Below are positions 28,774 to 37,881 of a DNA stretch of 64,000 bases, in pieces. The DNA lies in the NCBI GenBank assembly GCA_026196575.1, contig JAPHSX010000003.1, positions 1-64,000 on the forward strand. The letters are read 5' to 3'. This DNA is from Gammaproteobacteria bacterium (GTDB lineage Bacteria; Pseudomonadota; Gammaproteobacteria; Thiohalomonadales; Thiohalomonadaceae). The notes beneath the pieces were generated by a model. The model ran no database searches. It was not told where the DNA came from and saw only the letters and a program-made list of their open reading frames with translations. Made by a program: the position numbers and the translations under genes. Positions within the stretch are counted from its first letter, which is position 1. Every line of letters starts with the position of its first letter.

Positions 28774-29739
28774 ATGAGTATTGTGGACGACACAAGCAAA
28801 ATCAAACTGGGGATCAGCAGTTGTCTGCTGGGTCAGCCGGTGCGTTACGACGGCGGCCACAAGCGTGATGCTTACATTATCGGCACTCTCGGCGCCTATT
28901 TCACCTTCATCCCGTTTTGCCCTGAGGTGGCCATCGGCCTGCCGGTGCCGCGCCCGACGATTCGCCTGGTACAGCAGGGCGAGGCGATCCGCGTCGTCGG
29001 CACCAAAGACCCCGCACTCGATGTCACCGAGCTGCTACACCGTTTTGGCAAGGAGACGGCAGAGCGGCTCACCTCCATCTCGGGTTACATCCTGAAGCGG
29101 GGCTCGCCCAGTTGTGGCATGGAGCGGGTCAAGGTCTACGACGAGCAGGGACGCACCATCGGCAAGGCGGCCGGGGCCTTTGCCCACAGCCTGAAAAAGA
29201 AGTTGCCGCTGCTGCCAATGGAGGAGGAGGGACGCCTTGGCGATGCGCGATTGCGCGAGAACTTCATCATGCGAGTCTTCGTCTACCACCGCTGGCAGCA
29301 GCAGCTGCTGGCGGCGGGGCTCGGCGTGGCACGGCTGCAGCAGTTTCATGCGGATCACAAATACCTGGTGATGGCCCACAATCAGGCCGCCTACAAACGT
29401 ATGGGGCGGATGGTGGCCGAGGCGACGGTCGATAACATCAAGGTGCTCTCCTGCCTCTACATGGAGGAGCTGATGACGGCGCTCGCCCGTCCCGCCAGCC
29501 GCCGTCAGCATGTCAACGTGTTGCAACATATTTTGGGTTATCTGAAGAACCAACTCGACAGCGCCGACAAGGCGGAGATGGTGGAGGTGATTAGCCAGTA
29601 CGGTGATGGCCTGCTGCCACTTATCGTCCCTATCACCTTGCTGAAACACCACTTCCGCCGCCATCCGCACGACTATATCGAGCGCCAGCTCTACCTCACG
29701 CCGCATCCACAAGAGTTGATGTTGCACAACCTTATCTGA
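28774..29739 (+). CDS. DUF523 and DUF1722 domain protein (YbgA-like)
   Basis: A 321-residue two-domain protein. Residues 10-155 are DUF523, with conserved cysteines in ISSCLLGQPVRYDG, PFCPEV and GSPSCG, probably ligands of a metal or Fe-S cluster. Residues 170-315 are DUF1722 (YbgA), with FHADHKYLVMAHNQ and YKRMGRMV. The fusion is common in gammaproteobacteria. The biochemical role is uncertain; links to DNA photolyase neighbours and to thiouracil desulfidase are reported for relatives. rsuA starts 10 bases later, so the two share a transcript. Confidence 0.88.
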   Translation: MSIVDDTSKIKLGISSCLLGQPVRYDGGHKRDAYIIGTLGAYFTFIPFCPEVAIGLPVPRPTIRLVQQGEAIRVVGTKDPALDVTELLHRFGKETAERLTSISGYILKRGSPSCGMERVKVYDEQGRTIGKAAGAFAHSLKKKLPLLPMEEEGRLGDARLRENFIMRVFVYHRWQQQLLAAGLGVARLQQFHADHKYLVMAHNQAAYKRMGRMVAEATVDNIKVLSCLYMEELMTALARPASRRQHVNVLQHILGYLKNQLDSADKAEMVEVISQYGDGLLPLIVPITLLKHHFRRHPHDYIERQLYLTPHPQELMLHNLI

Positions 29740-29749
29740 CAGGAATTAC

Positions 29750-30457
29750 ATGGCCGCATTCACGCGCCTCGACAAGAGACTCTCACATGCCACCGGCCTC
29801 ACCCGCTCGCGTGCCCAGATCACCATCCGCCGCGGTCAGGTGACGGTGGATGGCACGGTGGTACGCGACCCCGCGTTCAAGGTTGCCCCTCAGGCGCAGG
29901 TGGCGTGGCGTGAGTGCGAGGTTGCGTCACCGGGCCACCGCTACTACATGCTCAACAAACCGCAGGGGGTGATCTGCGCCACCAGCGACGAGAGCCATCG
30001 CACCGTGCTCGACCTGCTCGACATTGATAACAAGAAGGGGCTGCATGTCGCCGGCCGCCTCGACATCGACACCACCGGACTGGTGTTGATCAGCGATGAC
30101 GGTGACTGGAGTCACCGCATTACCGCACCGCGCCATAAATGTCCCAAACGTTATCGCGTCACCCTCGTCGCGCCGCTCGACCCCGCCAGTGTCGCGCAGT
30201 TTGCCGAGGGGATGGTGCTGCGCAATGAAGCGAAAAAGACTCAACCGGCGATGCTGGAGATCCTCACCCCCACCGATGTTCGCCTCACCATCAGCGAGGG
30301 AAAATATCACCAGGTAAAACGGATGTTCGCCGCCATTGGCAACCATGTAACCGCACTGCACCGCGAGGCGATCGGTGCGCTGCAACTCGACGAGAGACTG
30401 GCGTTAGGGGAGTATCGTCCGCTGAGTGAAGCGGAGCGTATGCTCCTTATAGCGTAG
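29750..30457 (+). CDS. rsuA: 16S rRNA pseudouridine(516) synthase-like enzyme
   Basis: RNA-modifying enzyme of 235 residues with an N-terminal S4 domain (residues 5-60) and a pseudouridine synthase domain. The catalytic motif GRLDIDTTGLVL contains the active-site aspartate. KYHQVKRMFAAIGNHVTALHR is the RsuA/RluB/E/F signature. Length and the small-subunit-type insert favour RsuA, although RluE/F cannot be excluded. The Shine-Dalgarno sequence is AGGAA. Confidence 0.88.
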   Translation: MAAFTRLDKRLSHATGLTRSRAQITIRRGQVTVDGTVVRDPAFKVAPQAQVAWRECEVASPGHRYYMLNKPQGVICATSDESHRTVLDLLDIDNKKGLHVAGRLDIDTTGLVLISDDGDWSHRITAPRHKCPKRYRVTLVAPLDPASVAQFAEGMVLRNEAKKTQPAMLEILTPTDVRLTISEGKYHQVKRMFAAIGNHVTALHREAIGALQLDERLALGEYRPLSEAERMLLIA

Positions 30458-30564
30458 CGAGAGAGAGGTGGACGATGCCCACCCTACAGTTCTGACGCCC
30501 ACCCTGGGGGGAGCAGTTACGAAACCATTTAGTAACAATCGTGGGGTGAGCATTCTGAAAGATG

Positions 30565-31884
30565 TCATACCCCGGGCGCGGGCAGGAGGATGATTGCGGT
30601 GGTGCCTTTTCCCGGTTCGGACTTCAGTTGTATCTCGATATTGTTCGCATCGGCCAGTTGCTTGGCGATGCTCAGGCCAAGTCCCGAGCCGCCGGTGTCG
30701 GTGTTGCGCGATTGCTCCAGGCGGTAGAAGGGTTGAAATACCGCTTCAAGCTGGTCTGCGGGGATGCCGGGGCCCTGGTCGATGATCTCAATCGTGGTGG
30801 CGCGCAGGTTGCAGTGGTAGCGCACCGTCACCTCCTGGTTGCCGCCATAGCGAACGGCGTTTTCGAGCAGATTGACCACTATCCGCCGCAGGGCAAGCGG
30901 GTTGCGCACCACCGGGCAGATGGCCTGTTGCCTATAGCTCATCTCTGCGCCGCCGCGCCGTGCACAATTCACCAGTTCATTGAGCATGTCGCCAATCTCT
31001 ATCTGTTGTTGTTCTCCCTTTTCCAGGCCGCGGCTCAGCTCAAGAAACTGTCCTACCAGGCAGTTCATCTGCTCCAGGTCGCCGCGAATGCCCGCCATCA
31101 GTTCTGGATCGGCATCAGCGGGCAGCATCTCCAGTGCCAGTTGAATGCGGGCCATTGGTGTGCGCAGGTCGTGCGAGATCCCGGCGAGCAGGGTGGTGCG
31201 ATTGCGTAACAACTCCTGCACCTGTTCCGCCATGTCGTTAAAGGTTTGCGCCAGGGTGGCGAGCTCGTCCGCGCCGGTTTCCGGGATCGGTTCGGGTTTG
31301 TTGCCGGTGCCGATGTGTCGGGCGCCGCGGGTCAGCCGCTCCAGTGGCGTGGCGACAAAGTGGGCCAGGGTGGCGGCGGTGATCAGGGTGGCGAGGGTGC
31401 CGACGATAAGCAGGATGATCATGGCCAGTGGTGGTTTGGCGGATATGTGCGAGCTGGGGAAGCCAATGCGCACGAGGTGGTTCTGCTGACCGGGTATGTC
31501 GGCCCAGTACCATTGCTCGCCGTCCTGCTCCTGACTGGTCATCAGGCGTATCGGATGACCGGTGCGATGCGTGAGGGAGGATTCGAGGAAAAAATAGTAG
31601 GGCAGATCCCGGACGGCCAGGGGCAGCTCGTTGACGGCGTCCGTGATCCGCAGTTGATAGTGGCCAACAAGAATTTTTTCGTATTCCGCCTGGGATACGG
31701 GTGAACGCTCTTCCCAGTGGTGGACGCTCATCACCATCAGTGATGCCAGGTCGTCGGCGGAACTCTTGCCCATCGGTACCAGCATGAAATAGCCAATAAC
31801 AGTCAGGGAGAAGAGTAAAAATGCCAGTGAGACGGCGGCAATGGTGGTGACGATCTGGGAAAAGAGGGTATTGGGAAACCGCAT
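30565..31884 (-). CDS. envZ: Sensor histidine kinase, EnvZ-like
   Basis: Inner membrane sensor of the OmpR system, 439 residues. It has two membrane segments (about 10-36 and 153-176) flanking a periplasmic domain of about 115 residues, then HAMP, the dimerisation box SHDLRTPMARIQ with phospho-acceptor His238, and an ATP-binding domain with NLLENAVRYGG, DQGPGIP and GGSGLGL motifs. The ATG at 31884 overlaps the ompR stop (TGATG); a TTG one codon upstream is an alternative. The pair is transcribed away from the cytochrome/porin genes that it may control. Confidence 0.9.
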   Translation of the reverse strand: MRFPNTLFSQIVTTIAAVSLAFLLFSLTVIGYFMLVPMGKSSADDLASLMVMSVHHWEERSPVSQAEYEKILVGHYQLRITDAVNELPLAVRDLPYYFFLESSLTHRTGHPIRLMTSQEQDGEQWYWADIPGQQNHLVRIGFPSSHISAKPPLAMIILLIVGTLATLITAATLAHFVATPLERLTRGARHIGTGNKPEPIPETGADELATLAQTFNDMAEQVQELLRNRTTLLAGISHDLRTPMARIQLALEMLPADADPELMAGIRGDLEQMNCLVGQFLELSRGLEKGEQQQIEIGDMLNELVNCARRGGAEMSYRQQAICPVVRNPLALRRIVVNLLENAVRYGGNQEVTVRYHCNLRATTIEIIDQGPGIPADQLEAVFQPFYRLEQSRNTDTGGSGLGLSIAKQLADANNIEIQLKSEPGKGTTAIILLPAPGV

Positions 31885-32615
31885 CAACTGCCTGGTTCCT
31901 CTGCCTTGGGGGAAAACAGATAGCCTTCACCCCATATGGTGCGGATGAAAACGGGGTGCGAGATATCGGGTTCAATCTTCTTTCGCAGACGGGTGATCCT
32001 GACGTCAATACTACGATCATAGGGCTGATGCTCATAGCCCTTGAGCAGTTGCAGCAAGGTGTCGCGATTCAGGACACGATTAGGGTGCGTGGCAAAGACC
32101 TCCAGTAGCGCATATTCACCGCTGGTCAGTGGCAGGGGCTGCTCATCCTGAAAGAGCTGGCGGCTGCTGCTGTCCAGACGGTAGCGACCAAAGCATATCT
32201 CCTCGTTGTTGCTCTCACTGCGTTGCGTGGTCATCGTGCTGCGCCGCAGAACCGAACGAATGCGTGCGAGCAGTTCACGCGGGTTAAAGGGTTTGGCAAG
32301 GTAATCGTCGGCGCCGATCTCCAGTCCGACGATGCGATCAACCTCTTCGCCACGCGCCGAAAGGATGATAATGGGCAGGTTGCCGTGTGCCCGCAAACGC
32401 CGCGCCAGGGAGAGTCCATCCTCCCCGGGTAGCATCAGATCGAGAATCACCAGGTCGGGTGTCTCTTGCTTCAGTGCCTGATCCATCGTGACACCATCGG
32501 CTACCGCCGTGACGGCAAAGTCGTTTTCCCGCAAGTAGCGCTGCAACAGATTGCGCAGGTTCAGGTCATCATCCACGACCAGGATGTGGGGTTGTGTTGC
32601 CTCTGGGCCGATCAT
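31884..32615 (-). CDS. ompR: Two-component response regulator OmpR
   Basis: DNA-binding regulator of 243 residues. The receiver domain has the acidic cluster VVDDD near residue 14, phospho-acceptor Asp59 in ILDLMLPGEDG, and the conserved KPFNPRELLARIR. The winged-helix domain follows with YDRSIDVRITRLRKKIEPD, as in OmpR. It is first in the operon with envZ. The divergent promoter region (32616-32749) is AT-rich and contains GTTACAAAT and GTTTTACAT elements reminiscent of OmpR sites. Confidence 0.93.
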   Translation of the reverse strand: MIGPEATQPHILVVDDDLNLRNLLQRYLRENDFAVTAVADGVTMDQALKQETPDLVILDLMLPGEDGLSLARRLRAHGNLPIIILSARGEEVDRIVGLEIGADDYLAKPFNPRELLARIRSVLRRSTMTTQRSESNNEEICFGRYRLDSSSRQLFQDEQPLPLTSGEYALLEVFATHPNRVLNRDTLLQLLKGYEHQPYDRSIDVRITRLRKKIEPDISHPVFIRTIWGEGYLFSPKAEEPGS

Positions 32616-32749
32616 TGAAATCCCAACTGAAATATTTTGTTACAAATTGGCTGTTTTTCGAAATAGTGCAGAAACAGTTTTACATGATGATGGGGCTAAC
32701 GGCTACTGCCCGTGCACACTACCCTAATTCGCTTGAGGAGAGAACTACC

Positions 32750-33406
32750 ATGCCAGTTATCTATGAAAATGAAAACAAAATGAAAGTGCAGAAAACAAAG
32801 TCGCTGAAACAGGTGGTCGGCAGTTGCCTGACGCTGGCGGCGCTCTCTTTGGCATCGGCAGGTACTGTGCTGGCTGAGGAGGGAATGTCCGCCGAGCAGA
32901 AGGCGAAGATGCAAGAGGCGCAGAAAATGATGCAGGGGGAGATGAAGCTGATGCAGCCGGACCTGCAGCAGCAGGTGAAGGCTCTGTCGCCGGCAACCAA
33001 ACAGGCCATTGCCAAGATCTACTCGCAACATACGCGTCGCAGCAAGACGTTGAGCCTGCGCCAGGTCATGCATGAGGTGCAGTCCGATTACCAGAGCACC
33101 GCCACCGGCATCCTGACCGATAACTATGAGCAGGCCGCAGACAGCGCCCGTCGTCTGGCGAACCATCGTCTGCCCAAGGCCGGGCTTATTCCCTATATGA
33201 AGGCCGAGCATGTGAATGACGAGATGCTGGGTGTACTGGTGCCATTCAATGATTCCGTCGAGGGCAATGCATTGCGTTTGGCCGAGGCCGCCGACAAGGG
33301 CGATATGACTACCGCCGCCGAGTATTTCGGCAAGATCACCAGCGGCTGTGTGGCGTGTCACCAGGTGTTCCGCGGTCAGCCCGGGCTGTCACCTCGTTTG
33401 CGTTAA
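32750..33406 (+). CDS. Secreted monoheme cytochrome, cytochrome c'-like
   Basis: A 218-residue protein with a long N-terminal region (polar 1-22, hydrophobic 23-40, cleavage after VLA). The mature part is helical, and the only heme motif is CVACH at 200-204 near the C-terminus, the layout of cytochrome c' and related four-helix cytochromes. The ATG at 32750 follows GAGGAGAG; a methionine at codon 11 is an alternative start with a more normal signal peptide. It is divergent from ompR/envZ. A second protein of this kind is at 35189. Gas binding or electron transfer is possible; neither is shown. Confidence 0.8.
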   Translation: MPVIYENENKMKVQKTKSLKQVVGSCLTLAALSLASAGTVLAEEGMSAEQKAKMQEAQKMMQGEMKLMQPDLQQQVKALSPATKQAIAKIYSQHTRRSKTLSLRQVMHEVQSDYQSTATGILTDNYEQAADSARRLANHRLPKAGLIPYMKAEHVNDEMLGVLVPFNDSVEGNALRLAEAADKGDMTTAAEYFGKITSGCVACHQVFRGQPGLSPRLR

Positions 33407-33440
33407 ATAGTCGTAACTACTCTCCCGGGTATCGCTGTTT

Positions 33441-33510
33441 CGTAGGAGCGGCTCTGCCGCGATAGAGGGTGAGGGAGCCACCGGCCTATCGCGCCATAGG
33501 CGCTCTTACG
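33441..33510. repeat. Extragenic palindrome (REP-like), copy 2
   Basis: CGTAGGAGCGGCTCTGCCGCGATAG at the left pairs imperfectly with CTATCGCGCCATAGGCGCTCTTACG at the right, around a loop of about 20 bases. It belongs to the same family as 1-57 and 62768-62831. It lies in the 269-base gap between the cytochrome and porin genes. Confidence 0.7.
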
Positions 33511-33675
33511 GTTTTTACCGCTGCCCCGATGTGGAGAGCGGGTACCTGTGTCAGGGGGCGGGTAGTTACAACTAGTCACTAAACAATTGAACGTGCAGGG
33601 GTGGCGGTGATTCTTTGTTACCGCCATCAGCCAGAAAGAGCTGTAACCACCATTAAAAAAGAGAGGTATGAGGAG

Positions 33676-34830
33676 ATGAGTAATCGTAAAAATATACTGA
33701 GAGCAGCCGTTATCACCGCACTGGGTGGCAGCCTGCCGGTGGCACATGCCACCAATGGTGATCAGATGCTCGGGGTGACCGCCACGCAGTGGGGCATGGC
33801 CGGTGCCGTGGTTGCCGCGCCACAGGATGCGGGTACCGTGCTGACCAATCCGGCAGGCCTCGCGACGCTGGAAATGGAGGAGTTTCGTGTCGATATGGGC
33901 TTTGGTTTTCTCAATCCGCCGCGCAAGGCCAATGGTGAAGAGAGTGATTCCGACCTCTATATGATCCCTTCCGGCGCTATGGCGGTGCGTGTCGACGACA
34001 AACTGACGCTGGGCATGGGCATGGCCGGTCTCTCCGGCATGGGGGTCGACTTCGCCGATATCATGGCTGCGGCCCCTGGCAATCAGGCGGTTGTGACCAC
34101 CAAGCAGTTCTACAAGATTGCCCCCGGTTTTGCCTATAAGGTCAATGAGCAGTTGTCACTGGGCGCGGCCCTGAATATCGATTATCAAAGTCTGGCGATT
34201 CACAACGCATCGTTCACGCTGCCGCAAAACCAGGGCTATGGATTTGGTGCCTCATTGGGGATGACCTACAAGCTGAATGAGCAGCTGCAGTTTGGTGCCT
34301 CCTATACCAGCGAGCAGGATATGGATGCCTTTAAGTGGAATACCTCGGCAGGTAGCTATGAGATGACCATGAATGCCCCGCAAATGCTTCAGGCGGGTGT
34401 GGCCTTTACCCCCCGTGAGGATCTGTTGATTGAGTTCGACATTAAGCAGATCGCCTTTAGCGAGGTGCTCGATAGCGTCGATTTCAAGACCCCGGCAGGA
34501 ATGTCAAAAATGAACTTTGGCTGGGATGATCAAACAGTGTTCGCCATCGGTATACAGAAGCAGCTCAACCCGAAAACCCAGGTGCGCGTCGGTTATAACT
34601 ACGGTGAGTCGCCTATCGGGCCAGAGGATGTCGACAACAATATCGGTTCGCTGGCGGTCACCGAACAGCACCTCTCTTTGGGGCTGACGCGTCAGTTGAG
34701 CAAGAAGATGTATGGCAGTTTCTCTTATGTGCATGCCTTTGCCAACGAGATCACCTCCAGCACACCCTCGGGTAACACCATCGAACTGGAACAGAATATT
34801 GTTAACTTCCAGATCTCCTACAGGAACTAA
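33676..34830 (+). CDS. FadL/OmpP1-family outer membrane transporter
   Basis: Outer membrane channel for hydrophobic compounds, 384 residues. A signal peptide ends at VAHA (residue 25). The mature N-terminus (TNGDQMLGVTATQWGMAGAV) resembles the FadL hatch region, followed by the family stretch DAGTVLTNPAGLATL. The barrel ends in VNFQISYRN. The ATG at 33676 is preceded by [17 protein letters not shown]2892 gene follows after 14 bases. Substrate could be hydrocarbons, fatty acids or hydrophobic sulfur species; the sequence does not decide. Confidence 0.87.
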   Translation: MSNRKNILRAAVITALGGSLPVAHATNGDQMLGVTATQWGMAGAVVAAPQDAGTVLTNPAGLATLEMEEFRVDMGFGFLNPPRKANGEESDSDLYMIPSGAMAVRVDDKLTLGMGMAGLSGMGVDFADIMAAAPGNQAVVTTKQFYKIAPGFAYKVNEQLSLGAALNIDYQSLAIHNASFTLPQNQGYGFGASLGMTYKLNEQLQFGASYTSEQDMDAFKWNTSAGSYEMTMNAPQMLQAGVAFTPREDLLIEFDIKQIAFSEVLDSVDFKTPAGMSKMNFGWDDQTVFAIGIQKQLNPKTQVRVGYNYGESPIGPEDVDNNIGSLAVTEQHLSLGLTRQLSKKMYGSFSYVHAFANEITSSTPSGNTIELEQNIVNFQISYRN

Positions 34831-34844
34831 CCGAGGGAATAGCG

Positions 34845-35045
34845 ATGACTGCGGATCGTATTGTTCATCTGATGGCGGGTTCGATGATCCTTGCCAGCCT
34901 TGCCTTGACCCACTTCCATGATTCCAACTGGATGTGGCTTACGGCATTTGTGGGGCTGAATTTGGCACAAAGTGGCGTGACCAACTTCTGTCCACTCTCA
35001 TCGCTGCTGAAAAAGGCGAAGGTGGCCGAGGGGAGTGGCTGCTAG
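34845..35045 (+). CDS. DUF2892 (YgaP-like) inner membrane protein
   Basis: A 66-residue protein with two membrane segments (about 8-22 and 27-44) and the DUF2892 signature RIVHLMAGSMILASL...TAFVGLNLAQSGVTNFCPL, as in the membrane part of the YgaP rhodanese. The conserved CP near the end of the second segment is present. The Shine-Dalgarno sequence is GAGGGAA. It is probably co-transcribed with the FadL-type gene. Relatives are linked to sulfur transfer, which would suit this genome. Confidence 0.82.
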   Translation: MTADRIVHLMAGSMILASLALTHFHDSNWMWLTAFVGLNLAQSGVTNFCPLSSLLKKAKVAEGSGC

Positions 35046-35188
35046 AAGTCTACCGGTTTTGACAGAGCAGCGTCGATCACCAGCGGGCAAGCAGGGATGC
35101 TGTCATCTCTTACAGCTCACGGCGCGATAATCTTGCCGTTGAGTGGTGGTTGTGATAAGAATCGTGCGGATTAAAAAAGGGTAACGAT

Positions 35189-35665
35189 ATGTGCAAAAAA
35201 TGCGGGATAGCAGTGGTTGTGTTGTTAGCGATTATCGTCGGTATGGGCTACAAGTTCATGATTCAGGGCAGCGTGGCTGAAAGCAGCGATGGCCGGATGG
35301 CGATACAATTGGATGGCGCGGAAAGGGATCTGGTTCTCACCGAGATGAGAATGTTTCTCTCAACCGTGCAGACGATGACGATGAACCTTTCCAATGGCGA
35401 TATGGAGGCGGTTGTGGCGGCGGCAAGGGCCGTGGGCAGTGCAGCCCAGCAGGCGGTGCCGGCCTCTTTGATGGGGAAGCTGCCGATGGAATTCAAACAG
35501 TTGGGATTTGATACGCATAGCCGGTTTGACCAGGTGGCACTGGATGCCGAGCAAATGGGTGATGGTGAACATGTGTTGCAGCAGATGGGGGAGTTGATGC
35601 GGAACTGCGTCGCCTGTCATGAGGCCTATCGCATAGACCCGGTGCCTGTGGTGTTACGTCAGTAA
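35189..35665 (+). CDS. Membrane-anchored monoheme cytochrome, c'-like
   Basis: A 158-residue protein. A MCKKCG start is followed by an uncleaved-looking hydrophobic helix (residues 7-24), then a helical domain with a single CVACH heme motif at 140-144 near the end. It resembles the mature part of the protein at 32750 in layout, although similarity is low. The N-terminal CxxC before the membrane helix is unusual. The Shine-Dalgarno sequence is AAAGGG. It is likely a periplasmic electron carrier or ligand-binding cytochrome. Confidence 0.78.
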   Translation: MCKKCGIAVVVLLAIIVGMGYKFMIQGSVAESSDGRMAIQLDGAERDLVLTEMRMFLSTVQTMTMNLSNGDMEAVVAAARAVGSAAQQAVPASLMGKLPMEFKQLGFDTHSRFDQVALDAEQMGDGEHVLQQMGELMRNCVACHEAYRIDPVPVVLRQ

Positions 35666-35755
35666 GGGGTGTTGCGCCATTTTTGCGGTAGCCAATGCCA
35701 TTACTGGCCATGAACAACAGTGGGCTTTGCAACCTGTGAGGTTGTGATTGCCCTG

Positions 35756-37057
35756 TCAGATTTCGCCGTAAAACTCGTGGTGATTCTTGCCATGGCGCTT
35801 GGCGTGGTACATGGCATTGTCGGCGTACTGGATTAGTTGGCTTGCCTCCTTGCCGTCGGCCGGATAGAAGCTGATGCCGATACTGGTGGTGACCGAGGCC
35901 ATGGCACCGTCAATCTCATAGGGACGCGCCACCTCCTGGGTGATCTTTTTCGCCACGCGTACCACATCATCGGTTCCCTCCAGGGCAACGATAACGATGG
36001 TGAACTCGTCGCCGCCGAAGCGCGAGACGGTGTCGGTGGCGCGTACGCAGGCGACAAGGCGTTGTGCCACCTGACGCAACATCTCATCGCCGCTATGGTG
36101 CCCCAGGGTATCGTTGACCGCCTTGAAGCCGTCGAGGTCGAGAAACATTACCGCCACCTGCAGGCGGTTGCGATTGGCATGCGCGATGGCTTGTTGCAGG
36201 CGATCACTGAAGAGAATGCGATTTGGCAGCCCGGTGAGTTGATCGTAGTGGGCAAGGTAGAGCAGACGCTCCTTATTCTCCTTGGCGGCGGTGATGTCGG
36301 AGAAGACCGCGACATAGTGGCTCAGCTCGCCCTGCTCATCCTCTACCGCGGCGATGGAGAGCCACTCCAGATAGTCCTGCCCCTCGCGATGGCGATTCCA
36401 GATCTCCCCCTGCCATGTCCCAAAACGTTGCAGTTCGTGCCACATGTGGGCGTAAAAGACGTCATCCTGCCGCCCCGAGCGCAGCAGCGACGGACGTTTG
36501 CCGATCACCTCCTCTTCGCTGTAGCCGGTCATCTCGCTAAAGGCGGCGTTCACGCTGATGATGGTGGTGTCCGGGGTGGTGATCATCACCCCCTCGCGGG
36601 CGCTTTCGAACACCGTGCTCATAAGACGGGCGATGATGTTGCGATTCTGATTGAGTTCATGCAGGAAATGGTTGAGCTGCTTACGCAGCAACTCCGCCTG
36701 CGCCAGCAGCTCGTCGTAAAGCGGTGCGATCGCTTTGTGGTCGTTGTGCTGAATGAGCAAATTCCTGGCCACCTGGTGCATCTGCCGGTGGGTTATGCCG
36801 ATGGCGCGAAACTCTTCCAGGGTGGCAAGAACCGGGCTGCCGATACCGTGGTACCAGTGGCCGAATTTACACAGTTTATGGGGGTGTTCGCCGATATCGT
36901 CGGCGTTGGCGGAGAGTTGGCAGATCAGGGTACGATTGATTTGCGCCAGCCAGTGAACATGGTGTTCGATGGCCTGCTCCAGCTCTGTGGTGTAACGTCC
37001 CAACTCATTCAGCGTCAGCTGTTGGAATAGTCTGTCTTGCATATCGGCGTTTCGCAT
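35756..37057 (-). CDS. Diguanylate cyclase with CZB zinc-sensing and PAS domains
   Basis: Cytoplasmic c-di-GMP synthase of 433 residues. Residues 20-130 form a CZB (chemoreceptor zinc-binding) domain with the expected ligands His35, Cys63 (CKFGHWYHG), His90 and His94. Residues 145-260 are a PAS domain (NAAFSEMTGYSEEEVIGKRPS). Residues 265-430 are a GGDEF domain with intact GGDEF (348-352) and an RxxD inhibitory site (RATD, 339-342). The plan resembles E. coli DgcZ with an added PAS domain, so zinc probably inhibits activity. A second ATG lies 5 codons in; neither has a strong ribosome site. Confidence 0.93.
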   Translation of the reverse strand: MRNADMQDRLFQQLTLNELGRYTTELEQAIEHHVHWLAQINRTLICQLSANADDIGEHPHKLCKFGHWYHGIGSPVLATLEEFRAIGITHRQMHQVARNLLIQHNDHKAIAPLYDELLAQAELLRKQLNHFLHELNQNRNIIARLMSTVFESAREGVMITTPDTTIISVNAAFSEMTGYSEEEVIGKRPSLLRSGRQDDVFYAHMWHELQRFGTWQGEIWNRHREGQDYLEWLSIAAVEDEQGELSHYVAVFSDITAAKENKERLLYLAHYDQLTGLPNRILFSDRLQQAIAHANRNRLQVAVMFLDLDGFKAVNDTLGHHSGDEMLRQVAQRLVACVRATDTVSRFGGDEFTIVIVALEGTDDVVRVAKKITQEVARPYEIDGAMASVTTSIGISFYPADGKEASQLIQYADNAMYHAKRHGKNHHEFYGEI

Positions 37058-37107
37058 TCGCGCTGTGGGCAGTCAATGGTTGTGTTGTCAGTTGGCTACA
37101 TAAACCG

Positions 37108-37548
37108 CTATTCAGGGTGGTCGATAATGTAATCCTGCCATTGCTCCTCATCCTCCACCTCGGCCTCGGAGATGGCGAAACCGGCCACCGAGATCCCCGC
37201 CTCATGCACGCTCTCGCAGCGGCCGCTGATCAGGGGGTGCCAGGCGGGGAGCGCTCGCCCCTCGGCCAGCAGGCGGTAGGCGCAGCTTTGCGGCATCCAT
37301 TTCAGTGTAGCGGCATTTTGCGCCGTTACCTGCAGACACTCCGGCACCTGTAGCGTGCGTTCGGTGTAGCAGCTACAGGCGCCGGTCTCAATATCGAGGT
37401 GGCGACAGACCAGGCTGGTGGTATAGAGGGTGCCGTCCTCCTCATCTTCCAGTTTGATAAGGCAGCAGCGGGCGCAGCCGTCACACAGCTGTTCCCACTC
37501 CTCACGGCTCAGTTGTGCCAGTGTTTTCTCTTCCCAGAAGCGTGCCAT
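37108..37548 (-). CDS. YcgN family Cys-rich protein (UPF0260)
   Basis: A 146-residue cytoplasmic protein of unknown function. The N-terminal RFWEEKTLAQLSREEWEQLC and the cysteine motif CDGCARCC, with further cysteines (VCRHLD, CSCY, ECLQV, SCAY), match YcgN and the wider CxxCxxCC zinc- or iron-chelating family. The ATG at 37548 gives the canonical start; the opening upstream runs into the neighbouring gene. It sits 4 bases after a small unknown gene. Confidence 0.9.
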   Translation of the reverse strand: MARFWEEKTLAQLSREEWEQLCDGCARCCLIKLEDEEDGTLYTTSLVCRHLDIETGACSCYTERTLQVPECLQVTAQNAATLKWMPQSCAYRLLAEGRALPAWHPLISGRCESVHEAGISVAGFAISEAEVEDEEQWQDYIIDHPE

Positions 37549-37552
37549 GGTT

Positions 37553-37816
37553 CTATCCGGCAATGGCCTTGTCCATGCGCCGCTCGGCCGCCTTCCACTC
37601 CTCTGTGGCCGTTTCACCCATGGCCATCAGCTCCATCAGGCCATAGGCGAGCTGGCGGGTGTCGGGGTTCATCGCCTGTAGTTTGCTCAGCAGATAGCTG
37701 TGGCCGCCCTGCGGGATGGAGAGTGTTTTTACCAGGGCGTAGAGCAGCAGCGACTGGCCAGAGCGGCGGTCGTCCTCGATACGGGCCAGGGTGGCGTTGA
37801 GTGGGGAGATCTCCAT
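37553..37816 (-). CDS. Small hypothetical protein before ycgN
   Basis: An 87-residue, mainly helical soluble protein without signal peptide or cysteines. It is not recognised. The ATG at 37816 follows CAAGGCC; an in-frame start at 37849 would add 11 residues. It is 4 bases from the ycgN start, so they are probably one operon. Visible motifs such as RSGQSLLLYALVKTL suggest an amphipathic helical bundle. Confidence 0.65.
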   Translation of the reverse strand: MEISPLNATLARIEDDRRSGQSLLLYALVKTLSIPQGGHSYLLSKLQAMNPDTRQLAYGLMELMAMGETATEEWKAAERRMDKAIAG

Positions 37817-37881
37817 GCAGGGCCTTGTGGGTCTGTTACCAAGCGCCATTGTACGCCAATTGCTGATGGGCGGTCGCGGGG

